Origin: Phycisphaerales bacterium
Lineage (GTDB): Bacteria; Planctomycetota; Phycisphaerae; Sedimentisphaerales; Anaerobacaceae
Assembly (NCBI GenBank): GCA_011057845.1
Contig: DSDB01000407.1
Location: forward strand, 1-45,043
DNA length: 45,043 nucleotides
Direction: 5' to 3'
Every line of letters begins with the position of its first letter. Position 1 is the stretch's first letter. Shown here one piece after another: positions 1 to 7,395 of the stretch. The notes beneath the pieces are model-generated. The model worked only from the letters and a program-made list of their open reading frames with translations. It was not told the DNA's origin and made no database searches. Made by a program: the position numbers and the translations under genes.

Positions 1-527
1 CCACGGATAGCCGGAATCGTGCAATAGGAGCACTTGTGGCTGCATCCTTCACTGATTCGCAGATACGCCCAGTGCCCGCTCGTCGTCAACACCCGCCCGC
101 TGTCGTCGGCGCAGTCCTGCGGGCATGATCCGAGATAACTTCTTTGCTCACAACCACTTAGAACATCAATGGCAATCCGGCCAATCCGGTCGCGTTGAGC
201 CAACCCCACCACGGCGTCAATACCCTCGACTTCCTCAAGCAAGCGCTCGCCCAGACGCTGAGCCAGGCATCCGGCGACGAGCACCCGTTGGACGGGCCCC
301 GTACTCTTGTAGCCGACAACCTCGCGGATCGTCTCGATCGCCTCCTGTCTGGCCGGCTCGATGAAACCGCAGGTGTTGACCACAACAACGTCTGCGCTGG
401 CGAGGTCCGCGCCGATGGTAAAACCGGCCACCGCCAGTTCCGCCAACATCCGCTCGCTGTCTACGGTGTTTTTCGGACAACCCAGCGATATCAGTCCTGC
501 CGTGGGCGTTTTTTGTCGTTTCATCAT
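1..527 (-). CDS. rimO: Ribosomal protein S12 methylthiotransferase RimO (3' part cut by window edge)
   Basis: This radical-SAM enzyme adds a methylthio group to the beta-carbon of a conserved aspartate of ribosomal protein S12. About 175 N-terminal residues are visible. They begin with M-M-K-R-Q-K-T-P, then the MTTase domain with S-L-G-C-P-K-N-T-V-D-S near residues 13-23, V-N-T-C-G-F and V-A-G-C-L-A-Q-R, which hold the three cysteines expected for the auxiliary Fe-S cluster. Close to the edge is C-S-H-K-C-S-Y-C, the CxxxCxxC radical-SAM signature. The remaining radical-SAM half and TRAM domain lie outside the window. Two ATG codons are adjacent at 527 and 524, with no strong Shine-Dalgarno. 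The gene is divergent from the secretin gene. The S12 gene that encodes its target lies at 23980-24351. MiaB is the main alternative, but the S-L-G-C-P-K-N-x-V-D-S-E motif favours RimO. Confidence 0.92.
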   Translation of the reverse strand, partial: MMKRQKTPTAGLISLGCPKNTVDSERMLAELAVAGFTIGADLASADVVVVNTCGFIEPARQEAIETIREVVGYKSTGPVQRVLVAGCLAQRLGERLLEEVEGIDAVVGLAQRDRIGRIAIDVLSGCEQRSYLGSCPQDCADDSGRVLTTSGHWAYLRISEGCSHKCSYCTIPAIR

Positions 528-736
528 GCCGCGACAATAGCACCAGTTTGGTCTTTCGTCCATCGGCAGCGTTGCGGTAAAATGAACCCGCTGCCTGAAT
601 TGTGCATATTTTTGGGGGTACGGACGATAAACGGAAATGTGCAATACTCCGCAATCGCGTTTCGTCAGTCCCTGTGTCGCGCGTAACGGCCTCGGGGTGG
701 ATGCGCGCACCTCGCTGTAGTGGCGAACAAAAATCC

Positions 737-3052
737 ATGGTAGTCTGTCAGATTTACTCCAAGTGCACCAGGTTGATTCTGGTGTTGGCGCTGGGGGCCG
801 TTCTGGTCGGGCAAGGGGGCTGCGCAGACTATGTACCGGAGAAAGCGACCGAGTTGCAGGCCCGGAGCATTCTCAATAACCTCAGCCGTATCCAGCCGGT
901 GCCCGATCCCAATATTCCGGTGCCGGATGTCTATAGGACCCCGCCCAGGATCGTCGAGCAGAATGTCGGAGGCACCACAGAGTACAAGTTGTTTTACTTC
1001 TGTAAGTACCATCGCGCCGACCAGCTTCAGGGCATTGTCCATGCACAGTTCGCGTCTACGTTATTCGGCAAGATCGGCCAGGAGACCTCGCACAAAGACT
1101 ACACGGTCACGGCCAATCCCGCGACCAACCAGCTGATCATCCGTTGCCCGACCCGCGAGGATGTCACAGCCGTGCTGGAGTTGCTCCAGAGCGCCGACGT
1201 GCCTCCGATTCAGGTCAGGATCGACTGCCTCATATCGGAGCTGTACGCCGATCTGACGATGGACAAGGAGATCACGCTGCAAATCGAGAACTTCCTCGGC
1301 GAACATATTGCCCTTGGGGGCAAGGTCGAGGGAGGCGAACTGCTCCCGGCGTTTCCGGGCGCGGCCCTGCGGGAGCCGGCCCGCGCAAAGTTCGGCCTCA
1401 AGGTGGGGTTCGGCCACCAGATCGGCATCGCCGGCCACGAGTTCCGCGCTCTTGTAGACCTTTTGATCTCCCGCGGCTACCTCAAGATCCTTATGAACCC
1501 CACGTTGGAGGTGGTCAACGGCCAGCAGGCCCGCATCGAAACGAAAGAGCACGTGCCATTGCAGCAGATATCCATTCGCGGGGCGCTCGATAGCTTCCTT
1601 GAGACGCGCACCGAATACTATGACGTGATCGACTCACTGCAGATTACACCGCACGTCTTCGCCGACGGTTATATCGGACTGGAGACGAACGCCAAAATCA
1701 GTGCCAAACTGACGCCCGAAGGCATCGTTCAGATTCCCATCGTCACCGAGCGGACCATCAGCAACAAAGAGAACCGAATCCGCCACGGCGAGAGCCTGAT
1801 TATCGGAGGGATCCGCAAGAGCGAGAAACGCGACGTCATCCGGGGGGTGCCGGTGTTCAAGGACATACCCGTGATCGGCGGTCTCTTCAGCGGGCGCGAC
1901 TTCGAGGAGCGGGCCAAGGAGATTATTTTCATCCTGACGCCGACCATCTCCACGGGTGGCATCCCAAACAGGGAGATGGTCGAACAGATACGGCAGATGC
2001 ATGAGCCGCCTATCCCTTATGAAGAACTCCATCAGGTGATCCTGGATCCCTTCGGCTTCGACACGCAGGAACGCGAGCGTCAGCGTCAACTGCTTGAAGC
2101 AGAGGAGGCCCGGATGCAGGCCGACGCGGAAAAGGCCCGAGCACGTATGGAGGTCCGCCGGGCCACGGAACAGGCCGACACCGCACGCCGCCGGGCCGTT
2201 GAGGCCCAGGCCGAACTCGAACGGCTGAGACTGGAAGCCGAGCGTACCCGCCTTGAGGCGGAGAAGATCAAGGCCGAGGCCGATAAGCTCGCCGCCGAAG
2301 CCGCCAAAGCCCAAGCCGAAGCCGACAAGGCCGCCACCGACACGAGCCAACCGCCACAGGACATGCAGGATGCCGTTGCTCCCGACAAACCGGCGGACAC
2401 CATGCCCAGCGATACCGAGGAAGCCCCACGGCCACCGGCCTCCGACAGACCGGCTGAGACGTCCGGGCCTGCCCGGAAGCCCATGGATTCGGCCCAGAGT
2501 CCGCCGCAACCTCCGACCGGCAAGGCAAGAACCGCTGACCGTCCGTATCCACTGACCGAACCGAATGAGCCTACGGAACATCCGAAACCCCTGTCGATCG
2601 TGGCTGACTCACCGGCCGAGTCGGTCGCTCGGCTGTCCCAGCCGACCGAGAACCCGGGAATCAAATCCAGCGAAAACAAGATAGCAGTGGCCCCCGCCAC
2701 TACGGATGCCCCTATCCTGCTGACAAAACCGTCTGGGGCAGGACAGGCGGGCGGCAACGCCGTGCTCGATGTGGCAGGCGGCCTTGCTGCAATGCCCAAG
2801 TCTTTTGACACACCCGGTCGACTGGCCCCCCTCCCCCCGCCCGCGCCCGAGCCAGCGTCTTTTCTGTTGGTTCCCGGTGGCGTAACATGGTATAATTGGG
2901 TATTTGGTCCGCTTGAAGAAGCAGAGGCGACCGCCTTATCGACCAGCGGCCCGCGACGAATTAACTCCGGCACAGACGCCGACAATATGCAGAGACCCCA
3001 GGAACCCGCACCGGTACTGGAACCGGTGATGCAGAGATTCACAGACCTGTAA
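737..3052 (+). CDS. Secretin-family outer-membrane protein with C-terminal coiled coil and Pro/Ala tail
   Basis: A 771-residue exported protein of the secretin (type II/III secretion and pilus pore) family. Residues 11-29 form a hydrophobic signal ending G-G-C, possibly a lipobox. Residues of about 80-165 look like an N1/NolW-type ring domain (T-V-T-A-N-P-A-T-N-Q-L-I-I-R). About 165-420 is the secretin beta domain, with Q-V-R-I-D-C-L-I-S-E-L, I-L-M-N-P-T-L-E-V-V-N-G, G-E-S-L-I-I-G-G-I, P-V-F-K-D-I-P-V-I-G-G-L-F and I-F-I-L-T-P-T-I-S. About 445-560 is a highly charged Ala/Glu/Arg heptad-like coiled coil. The rest is Pro/Ala-rich low complexity with a short W-Y-N-W-V-F-G-P element near residue 720. 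The ATG at 737 was chosen because it gives the signal peptide; the frame is open upstream to 602 with unlikely residues. No other secretion gene is adjacent, so the machine it serves is unknown. Confidence 0.85.
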   Translation: MVVCQIYSKCTRLILVLALGAVLVGQGGCADYVPEKATELQARSILNNLSRIQPVPDPNIPVPDVYRTPPRIVEQNVGGTTEYKLFYFCKYHRADQLQGIVHAQFASTLFGKIGQETSHKDYTVTANPATNQLIIRCPTREDVTAVLELLQSADVPPIQVRIDCLISELYADLTMDKEITLQIENFLGEHIALGGKVEGGELLPAFPGAALREPARAKFGLKVGFGHQIGIAGHEFRALVDLLISRGYLKILMNPTLEVVNGQQARIETKEHVPLQQISIRGALDSFLETRTEYYDVIDSLQITPHVFADGYIGLETNAKISAKLTPEGIVQIPIVTERTISNKENRIRHGESLIIGGIRKSEKRDVIRGVPVFKDIPVIGGLFSGRDFEERAKEIIFILTPTISTGGIPNREMVEQIRQMHEPPIPYEELHQVILDPFGFDTQERERQRQLLEAEEARMQADAEKARARMEVRRATEQADTARRRAVEAQAELERLRLEAERTRLEAEKIKAEADKLAAEAAKAQAEADKAATDTSQPPQDMQDAVAPDKPADTMPSDTEEAPRPPASDRPAETSGPARKPMDSAQSPPQPPTGKARTADRPYPLTEPNEPTEHPKPLSIVADSPAESVARLSQPTENPGIKSSENKIAVAPATTDAPILLTKPSGAGQAGGNAVLDVAGGLAAMPKSFDTPGRLAPLPPPAPEPASFLLVPGGVTWYNWVFGPLEEAEATALSTSGPRRINSGTDADNMQRPQEPAPVLEPVMQRFTDL

Positions 3053-3144
3053 CCGCTCGCACCGCGGCCTACACCTCTGAAGGACGCTCCGCTTGACGCG
3101 GCCGATGCGCACGAGCAAGAACTCCTTAAGGAGGGCCGAGAAAA

Positions 3145-3627
3145 GTGGACCAGGACAATTTCAACAAAGCGCCGCATCCGCCCACAAACCCGCCTCACCC
3201 GCTTCCGGACGATCCCGAAGCCCCTATTCCATTTGATCTCGACGAACCTGCCGCCCCGCCCGCTCCAGCGAAACCCGCGTCCGTCTCGCATGCGCCGCTG
3301 AGTATGGGCAATGCGCCGGCAACCCAACCAACGCCTCCCGGCGCCGCCCCAAAGTCTGCCGCCGCCAAGCCGGCACCACCCAAGATCGTCGTCAATCAGC
3401 CTATCACGCGGCCCCAGCCCAGGATCGCCCCGTCCACCGATCGGATTACAGGAGTCAAGACCTTCTTTACGAAACTTCATCCCGGGGCGCTGGATTTTCA
3501 GGATGAGCAGATTATCGACTGGATCAAGGCCCATCCGAACATCCGAATCAAGATGACGAACACCTGCGTCGGCGAGGTCCAGGCCAAGAAGACCGAACCC
3601 AATATCATTATTACCATATGGTACTGA
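3145..3627 (+). CDS. Small proline-rich protein of unknown function
   Basis: A 160-residue protein that I do not recognise. It starts at GTG (3145), supported by a strong Shine-Dalgarno AAGGAGGG at 3128-3135 with good spacing. Residues 1-95 are Pro/Ala-rich and look disordered. The C-terminal 60 residues look folded: they contain F-F-T-K-L-H-P-G-A-L-D-F, W-I-K-A-H-P-N-I-R-I-K-M-T-N-T, and end in N-I-I-I-T-I-W-Y, an alternating beta-like strand ending in aromatics. There is no signal peptide or membrane segment. It lies 92 nt downstream of the secretin gene on the same strand, so co-transcription is plausible. The shared proline-rich character may be coincidental. The small C-terminal domain may be a conserved family with a variable linker, but that is inference. 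Confidence 0.75.
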   Translation: MDQDNFNKAPHPPTNPPHPLPDDPEAPIPFDLDEPAAPPAPAKPASVSHAPLSMGNAPATQPTPPGAAPKSAAAKPAPPKIVVNQPITRPQPRIAPSTDRITGVKTFFTKLHPGALDFQDEQIIDWIKAHPNIRIKMTNTCVGEVQAKKTEPNIIITIWY

Positions 3628-3690
3628 TGCGGCTGACACTGTGATGACAACTCACGTTTTGCTACATTCCGGCTACAGTGCCAGCGGCGC

Positions 3691-3722
3691 AAAAAAACGG
3701 GGCAGGCATAAGTGCCTGTCCC
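3691..3722 (-). terminator. Intrinsic terminator after initiator tRNA
   Basis: Read on the minus strand, a stem with CAGGCA/TGCCTG, a one-base mismatch and then GGG/CCC closes a 4-nt loop (3709-3712). It is followed by G and seven T residues (3697-3691). It lies 16 nt after the 3' end of the tRNA and ends the long minus-strand cluster. Confidence 0.85.
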
Positions 3723-3738
3723 TACATGACTTACGTAC

Positions 3739-3812
3739 TAGCGGGGGCAGGATTCGAACCTGCGACCTCCGGGTTATGGGCCCGACGAGCTACCAGACTG
3801 CTCTACCCCGCG
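3739..3812 (-). tRNA. Initiator tRNA-fMet (CAT), with C33
   Basis: The 74-nt cloverleaf has acceptor CGCGGGG against CCCCGCT, leaving the 1-72 pair as a C-U mismatch, as required of bacterial initiators. The D-stem GAGC/GCTC has A11-U24, and the anticodon stem has three consecutive G-C pairs at 29-31/39-41. All three are initiator hallmarks. The anticodon CAT is at 3778-3776. The loop reads C-C-C-A-T-A-A, so position 33 (plus coordinate 3779) is C where U is almost universal. A73 is present and CCA is not encoded. It has its own promoter and terminator, so it can be expressed independently of the ribosomal cluster. Confidence 0.95.
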
Positions 3813-3870
3813 ATCAATATCAATTTGTCTGAGGACTTCTGGCGACGTATATCACGCCACCCACGCACCG

Positions 3871-3899
3871 ATCATATCACACCACGGGGTGGTCCGCAA
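3871..3899 (-). promoter_or_regulatory. Promoter for initiator tRNA
   Basis: On the minus strand there is TTGCGG (3899-3894), a 17-nt spacer, and TATGAT (3876-3871). A TG-A immediately before the -10 gives an extended -10. The expected start is near 3865, about 53 nt upstream of the tRNA. The spacer contains ACCAC/GTGGT as a small inverted repeat. Confidence 0.7.
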
Positions 3900-3916
3900 G
3901 TGTGTATTTGAAAAAA

Positions 3917-4333
3917 CTACAGATTCTCGCGGATCTTTGCCGCAAGGGCCTCGATCCGGCCCTGAGGATACCTATACGCCGGCCAATTCGTGAAAATGCC
4001 ATCGCCGGTGCGGCGGGGAATGATGTGAAAATGCACGTGCTCGACCAGTTGCCCGGCCGATCGGCCGTTGTTGCCCAGAATGTTGTAGCCCTCGGCACCC
4101 ACCGCGGCAACAACGGCACGAGCCACCTTGCCCAGCCGGGCGCAGAAGGCCGCCAAGACATCCTCCGGGCAATCGCCAATCCGGGTATAGTGCTGTTTGG
4201 GAATCAACAAGGTGTGCCCATCGCTGAGCGGGCCGATATCCAAGAACGCCAGGACAACATCATCCTCGTAGACTTTGGCCGTGGGGATGCTGTCGGCCAC
4301 CATCTTACAGAATATGCACTCGTCCTGGCTCAT
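3917..4333 (-). CDS. HIT-family nucleotide hydrolase (HinT-like)
   Basis: A 138-residue histidine-triad protein. Members hydrolyse phosphoramidates or dinucleoside polyphosphates such as AMP-NH2 or aminoacyl-AMP in the cytoplasm. Visible motifs are the N-terminal C-I-F-C-K (partial zinc-type element of HIT proteins), F-L-D-I-G-P-L-S-D-G-H-T-L-L-I-P-K, and the catalytic triad H-V-H-F-H-I-I-P-R near residues 106-114. Length fits the family. It lies 83 nt after rplQ and probably reads through from the alpha-operon transcript. The start ATG follows AAGGGCTTGG. The exact substrate cannot be told from sequence. Confidence 0.92.
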   Translation of the reverse strand: MSQDECIFCKMVADSIPTAKVYEDDVVLAFLDIGPLSDGHTLLIPKQHYTRIGDCPEDVLAAFCARLGKVARAVVAAVGAEGYNILGNNGRSAGQLVEHVHFHIIPRRTGDGIFTNWPAYRYPQGRIEALAAKIRENL

Positions 4334-4416
4334 CCAAGCCCTTATAACTGTTCAACATGCGGTCCAGCCTGACGCCGGCGGCCGGGCTGTCCGTATTCCG
4401 CCCTTGGAGTGCTTGA

Positions 4417-5007
4417 CTACGAATTCTCCGGGGCCGTATCAGCCCCCTGCGCACCGGCGGACCCCGCCGATGCCTCGGTCTCTTTGGCCTGCGACTCAGC
4501 GACCGCTTCAGTCGCCTTTTCTGCCATCTTCGGCTCCGGCGTCGCCGGCTCCGTTCGGGTATGAGGGCGTTGCTTAGCGGTTCTGTGTTTCTTCTTCGGG
4601 GCCTCATCGGCGCCGAGCAGTTGCAGCAGGACGAGCTGGCCGTTGTCGCCGAGACGCCGCTGAGACAGACGGATAATCCGGGTATAACCGCCGGGCCTGT
4701 CGAGGTACCGTGGACCCAGTTCGCTGAACAGCTTACCGACCACGGTGCCTTTACGAACCGGCTTGCCGTCCACGGTCTCGACGATATCACGGTCGCCGAG
4801 CATGGCTATAGCCTGACGGCGGGCCGCCAGAGTGCCCTTCTTGGCCACGGTGATCAGTTTCTCGGCAAAGGGTTTGACCTCCTTGGCCTTCTGAATGGTC
4901 GTCGATATGGTCTCGTGCTCGAACAGCGAAGCGGCCATATTACGCCGCATGGCGAGACGATGCTCGCTTGTTCGGCTCAATTTACGTCCAGCTACTCTAT
5001 GACGCAT
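4417..5007 (-). CDS. rplQ: 50S ribosomal protein L17 with long acidic/Ala-rich C-terminal tail
   Basis: L17 is a large-subunit protein near the exit tunnel. The first 120 residues are a typical core: M-R-H-R-V-A-G-R-K-L, R-R-N-M-A-A-S-L-F, A-I-A-M-L-G-D-R and G-P-R-Y-L-D-R-P-G-G-Y-T-R-I. The protein is 196 residues against about 120-130 usually. The extra 65 residues start with a basic patch (K-K-K-H-R-T-A-K-Q-R) and become Glu/Ala/Thr-rich. The ATG at 5007 follows AAGGA; the frame stays open to a GTG at 5028 but the canonical M-R-H-R start decides it. It closes the alpha cluster 49 nt after rpoA. Confidence 0.96.
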   Translation of the reverse strand: MRHRVAGRKLSRTSEHRLAMRRNMAASLFEHETISTTIQKAKEVKPFAEKLITVAKKGTLAARRQAIAMLGDRDIVETVDGKPVRKGTVVGKLFSELGPRYLDRPGGYTRIIRLSQRRLGDNGQLVLLQLLGADEAPKKKHRTAKQRPHTRTEPATPEPKMAEKATEAVAESQAKETEASAGSAGAQGADTAPENS

Positions 5008-5056
5008 AAGCTCACATTCCTTACCCACTGGGGCGTTGCAACACCGGAGGCGTCCG

Positions 5057-6097
5057 TCAGCCCTGTGCCTCGGCGGCCGGCGCTTCTTTCTTCAAATACT
5101 TCTCAACGTCCTGCATGCCCAGCGAAAGCCCGATATCGGCGAGCTTGCGCTTGACCTCCCGCAGGGATGTCTTGCCGAAACTGCGAATCTTGAGCAGATC
5201 GCCTTCCTCCATGGAGGCGATCTGTCCAACCAACTCGATCTTGGCCGAATCCAGACAATTGCTGGCTCTGACACTCAACTCCAGCTCCTGGATGGGCATG
5301 TTCAGCTTTTGGACGAGTTCCTCATCAAGAGTTTCCTCTTCGGCAGCCTCGGAGAAACGCGAGGCCACCGTTTCATCGCCGAGTTCGGCGTACTGAACAA
5401 ATGGATTCACATGCTTGCGGAGGATCTTGGCGGCCTCGACCAGGGCCATCTCCGGTGAAACCGTTCCGTTGGTCCATATCTCGATGATCAGCTTGTCGTA
5501 GTTGGTCTTCTGGCCTACGCGCGTGTCCTCGGTGGAATAACGGACGCGTGTAACGGGGGAATAGACGGCGTCGAGCAGGATGCGGCCGATTTCCTGATCG
5601 AACCGGTCGCTGTCGGCGATTCGCTCGGAGGCGGGCACATACCCACGGCCACTCTCGACGACCATCTCCATCTCGAACTTCACGTCCTGAGTCAAGGTGG
5701 CCAACACCTGATTCTTGTTGAAAATCTCAATGGCCGGATCGGCGACAATATGTGCGGCAGTGACGGTCCCCGCCTTGCCGACCGAGACCTTCATGGTCTT
5801 GGGGCCCTCGCCGCTGAGGCGGACGATCAGACTCTTCACATTCAGCACAATATCCGTCACATCCTCCATCACGCCCGTGATGGAGCTGAACTCGTGGCTG
5901 ACTCCTGCGATCTTCATGGATGTAACGGCGCTGCCTTCGAGCGAGGAAAGCAACACACGCCTCAGGCTGTTGCCGATCGTTGTGCCGAATCCGCGTTCGA
6001 AAGGCTCGACGCTGAATCGGCCGTAAGTATCGCTCGAAACATTCGCGTCCCGTTCGACACGAGTCGGCAACTCCAAACCTCGCCACGTAACTCGCAT
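5057..6097 (-). CDS. rpoA: DNA-directed RNA polymerase alpha subunit
   Basis: Alpha dimerises to seed RNA polymerase assembly and contacts upstream promoter DNA. The protein has 346 residues. The N-terminal domain has F-G-T-T-I-G-N-S-L-R-R-V-L-L-S-S-L-E-G, the assembly motif. An acidic linker (A-A-E-E-E-T-L-D-E-E) leads to the C-terminal helix-hairpin-helix domain with S-V-R-A-S-N-C-L-D-S-A, K-I-R-S-F-G-K-T-S-L-R-E-V-K. It is slightly longer than the E. coli protein, with a short K-K-E-A-P-A-A-E tail. The start at 6097 (M-R-V-T-W) follows GGAGG with 6-nt spacing, overriding a longer open frame to 6127. A 153-nt hairpin-containing gap separates it from rpsD. Confidence 0.98.
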   Translation of the reverse strand: MRVTWRGLELPTRVERDANVSSDTYGRFSVEPFERGFGTTIGNSLRRVLLSSLEGSAVTSMKIAGVSHEFSSITGVMEDVTDIVLNVKSLIVRLSGEGPKTMKVSVGKAGTVTAAHIVADPAIEIFNKNQVLATLTQDVKFEMEMVVESGRGYVPASERIADSDRFDQEIGRILLDAVYSPVTRVRYSTEDTRVGQKTNYDKLIIEIWTNGTVSPEMALVEAAKILRKHVNPFVQYAELGDETVASRFSEAAEEETLDEELVQKLNMPIQELELSVRASNCLDSAKIELVGQIASMEEGDLLKIRSFGKTSLREVKRKLADIGLSLGMQDVEKYLKKEAPAAEAQG

Positions 6098-6191
6098 ACA
6101 GGCCTCCGATCTAAAAAAGACCAACACTTATTGTCAAAGGACGCCGGCAGACTTTCCGAAGCCGACATGCCTCTGATGTTCCACCAATAAC

Positions 6192-6216
6192 CGCGGCGTT
6201 CTGCATTGCCGCCGCG
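6192..6216 (-). other. GC-rich hairpin between rpsD and rpoA
   Basis: CGCGGCG and CGCCGCG form a perfect 7-bp stem around an 11-nt loop (6199-6209) in the rpsD-rpoA gap. No T-run follows on the minus strand, so it is not an intrinsic terminator. It could be an RNA processing or stability element, or a protein-binding site. The function is not established. Confidence 0.4.
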
Positions 6217-6250
6217 CCGGCGTCAAAAATGATTCCTGCCGGAATTTGCA

Positions 6251-6883
6251 TTACCTCGAGCAGAACTCAACAACCAACTGCTCCTCGACGGGGATCTGAA
6301 CGTCTTCGCGCGACGGCATCGCCACGATGGTGGCCTCGGCCGTCTCCCGGGATAGTTGCAGCCAGTTCTGCACTGTGAAATTCGGATTGCTTTCGAGCTG
6401 CTGCTTGACGAGTTTCAGGCTGCGATCCGACTTCTTAACCGTGATCTTGTCTCCGATGCGGACGGTGAAGTCGGGGATATCGACCTTCCGACCGTTGACA
6501 TAGATATGGCCGTGCGCGATGAGGAGCCTCGCGGCCTTGCGGGACGGCGCGAAATTCAGCTTGTATACGACATTGTCCAGGCGGCGTTCGAGCAGTTGCA
6601 GCAGGGTCTGGCCCGTGTTGCCCTTGCCGCGTTCGGCCTCATGGAAATACCGCATGAACTGCTTTTCCAGCAGGCCGTAATGCCTCTTGACCTTCTGCTT
6701 TTCGCGAAGCCGGACGCCGTAATCGCTCGGGCGGGGCCGTCGCCAGCCATGCATCCCCGGCGCGAGATTCCGCTGGCGTTTCTCGACCTGGCACTTCGCC
6801 GTTTCGCACTTGACGCCCTTGAGGAAGAGCTTCATGCCTTCCCGGCGGCACACTCTACAGGATGGACCCAGATAACGTCCCAT
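6251..6883 (-). CDS. rpsD: 30S ribosomal protein S4 (zinc-binding C+ form)
   Basis: S4 is a primary 16S rRNA binder and helps nucleate small-subunit assembly. The 210 residues begin M-G-R-Y-L-G-P. Four cysteines at about 9, 12, 26 and 31 (C-R-V-C then K-C-E-T-A-K-C) form the zinc site of the C+ form. The S4 RNA-binding domain at about 98-160 contains R-R-L-D-N-V-V-Y-K and A-R-L-L-I-A-H-G-H-I-Y-V-N-G. The start at 6883 is preceded by GGAG 12 nt upstream; an in-frame TTG at 6901 is less likely. It lies 71 nt after rpsK. Confidence 0.97.
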   Translation of the reverse strand: MGRYLGPSCRVCRREGMKLFLKGVKCETAKCQVEKRQRNLAPGMHGWRRPRPSDYGVRLREKQKVKRHYGLLEKQFMRYFHEAERGKGNTGQTLLQLLERRLDNVVYKLNFAPSRKAARLLIAHGHIYVNGRKVDIPDFTVRIGDKITVKKSDRSLKLVKQQLESNPNFTVQNWLQLSRETAEATIVAMPSREDVQIPVEEQLVVEFCSR

Positions 6884-6954
6884 GTGTTCACTTGTCTCCA
6901 AAAACCTGCATCGGAACGGATAGGGACCCCGTTCCAGCCGTTTATTCCCATTGC

Positions 6955-7335
6955 CTAGACACGTCTTCGTTTCGGTGGTCTGCAGCCGTTGTGGGGCAGC
7001 GGGGTTACGTCTTCGATAGCCGTAATCCGCAGACCCGCCGACTGCAACGCGGAAATCGCCGACTCCCGTCCGGAGCCGGGACCCTTGACTCGGATTTCAA
7101 CCTCGCGAACCCCGCTGCGCATGGCGGCGCCGGCGCATCGCTGGGCGGCCTGCTGGGCCGCGAACGGGGTGCTCTTTCGCGAACCCTTGAACCCCACGCA
7201 CCCGGCGCTGCTGCGGCAGAGCGTATCGCCGTCCACATCCGTGATGGTAATCAGGGTATTGTTGAACGTGGCCTTGATATGCACGATGGCCCGGGCCACG
7301 TTCTTCTTGATCTTCTTCTTTGTACTCTTCGCCAT
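6955..7335 (-). CDS. rpsK: 30S ribosomal protein S11
   Basis: S11 sits on the platform near the mRNA path with S7. The 126-residue sequence has A-R-A-I-V-H-I-K-A-T-F-N-N-T-L-I-T-I-T-D, F-K-G-S-R-K-S-T-P-F-A-A-Q, K-G-P-G-S-G-R-E and the C-terminal P-H-N-G-C-R-P-P-K-R-R-R-V, all diagnostic. The ATG at 7335 (M-A-K-S-T-K-K-K) follows AGGA at about 8 nt. The frame is open for nine more codons upstream, but that stretch is not conserved-looking. It lies 60 nt after rpsM. Confidence 0.98.
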   Translation of the reverse strand: MAKSTKKKIKKNVARAIVHIKATFNNTLITITDVDGDTLCRSSAGCVGFKGSRKSTPFAAQQAAQRCAGAAMRSGVREVEIRVKGPGSGRESAISALQSAGLRITAIEDVTPLPHNGCRPPKRRRV

Positions 7336-7395
7336 GATGGGTTCCTGCCAATATGCCGACACCCCGCCGGTGATGTGTCCACACCGGTTGGGGGC

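Noticed and set aside
578..583. TAAAAT as a -10 box for the secretin gene
   Set aside because: No matching -35 hexamer at a suitable distance.
2086..3639. 517-codon minus-strand frame opposite the secretin tail
   Set aside because: Ser/Gly/Arg-rich shadow of a low-complexity coding region; the plus-strand genes have signal peptide, secretin motifs and a strong Shine-Dalgarno.
6098..6142. Perfect TTGACA upstream of rpoA on the minus strand
   Set aside because: The only spacing-compatible -10 would overlap the rpoA Shine-Dalgarno and has a poor match, so a promoter here is unlikely.
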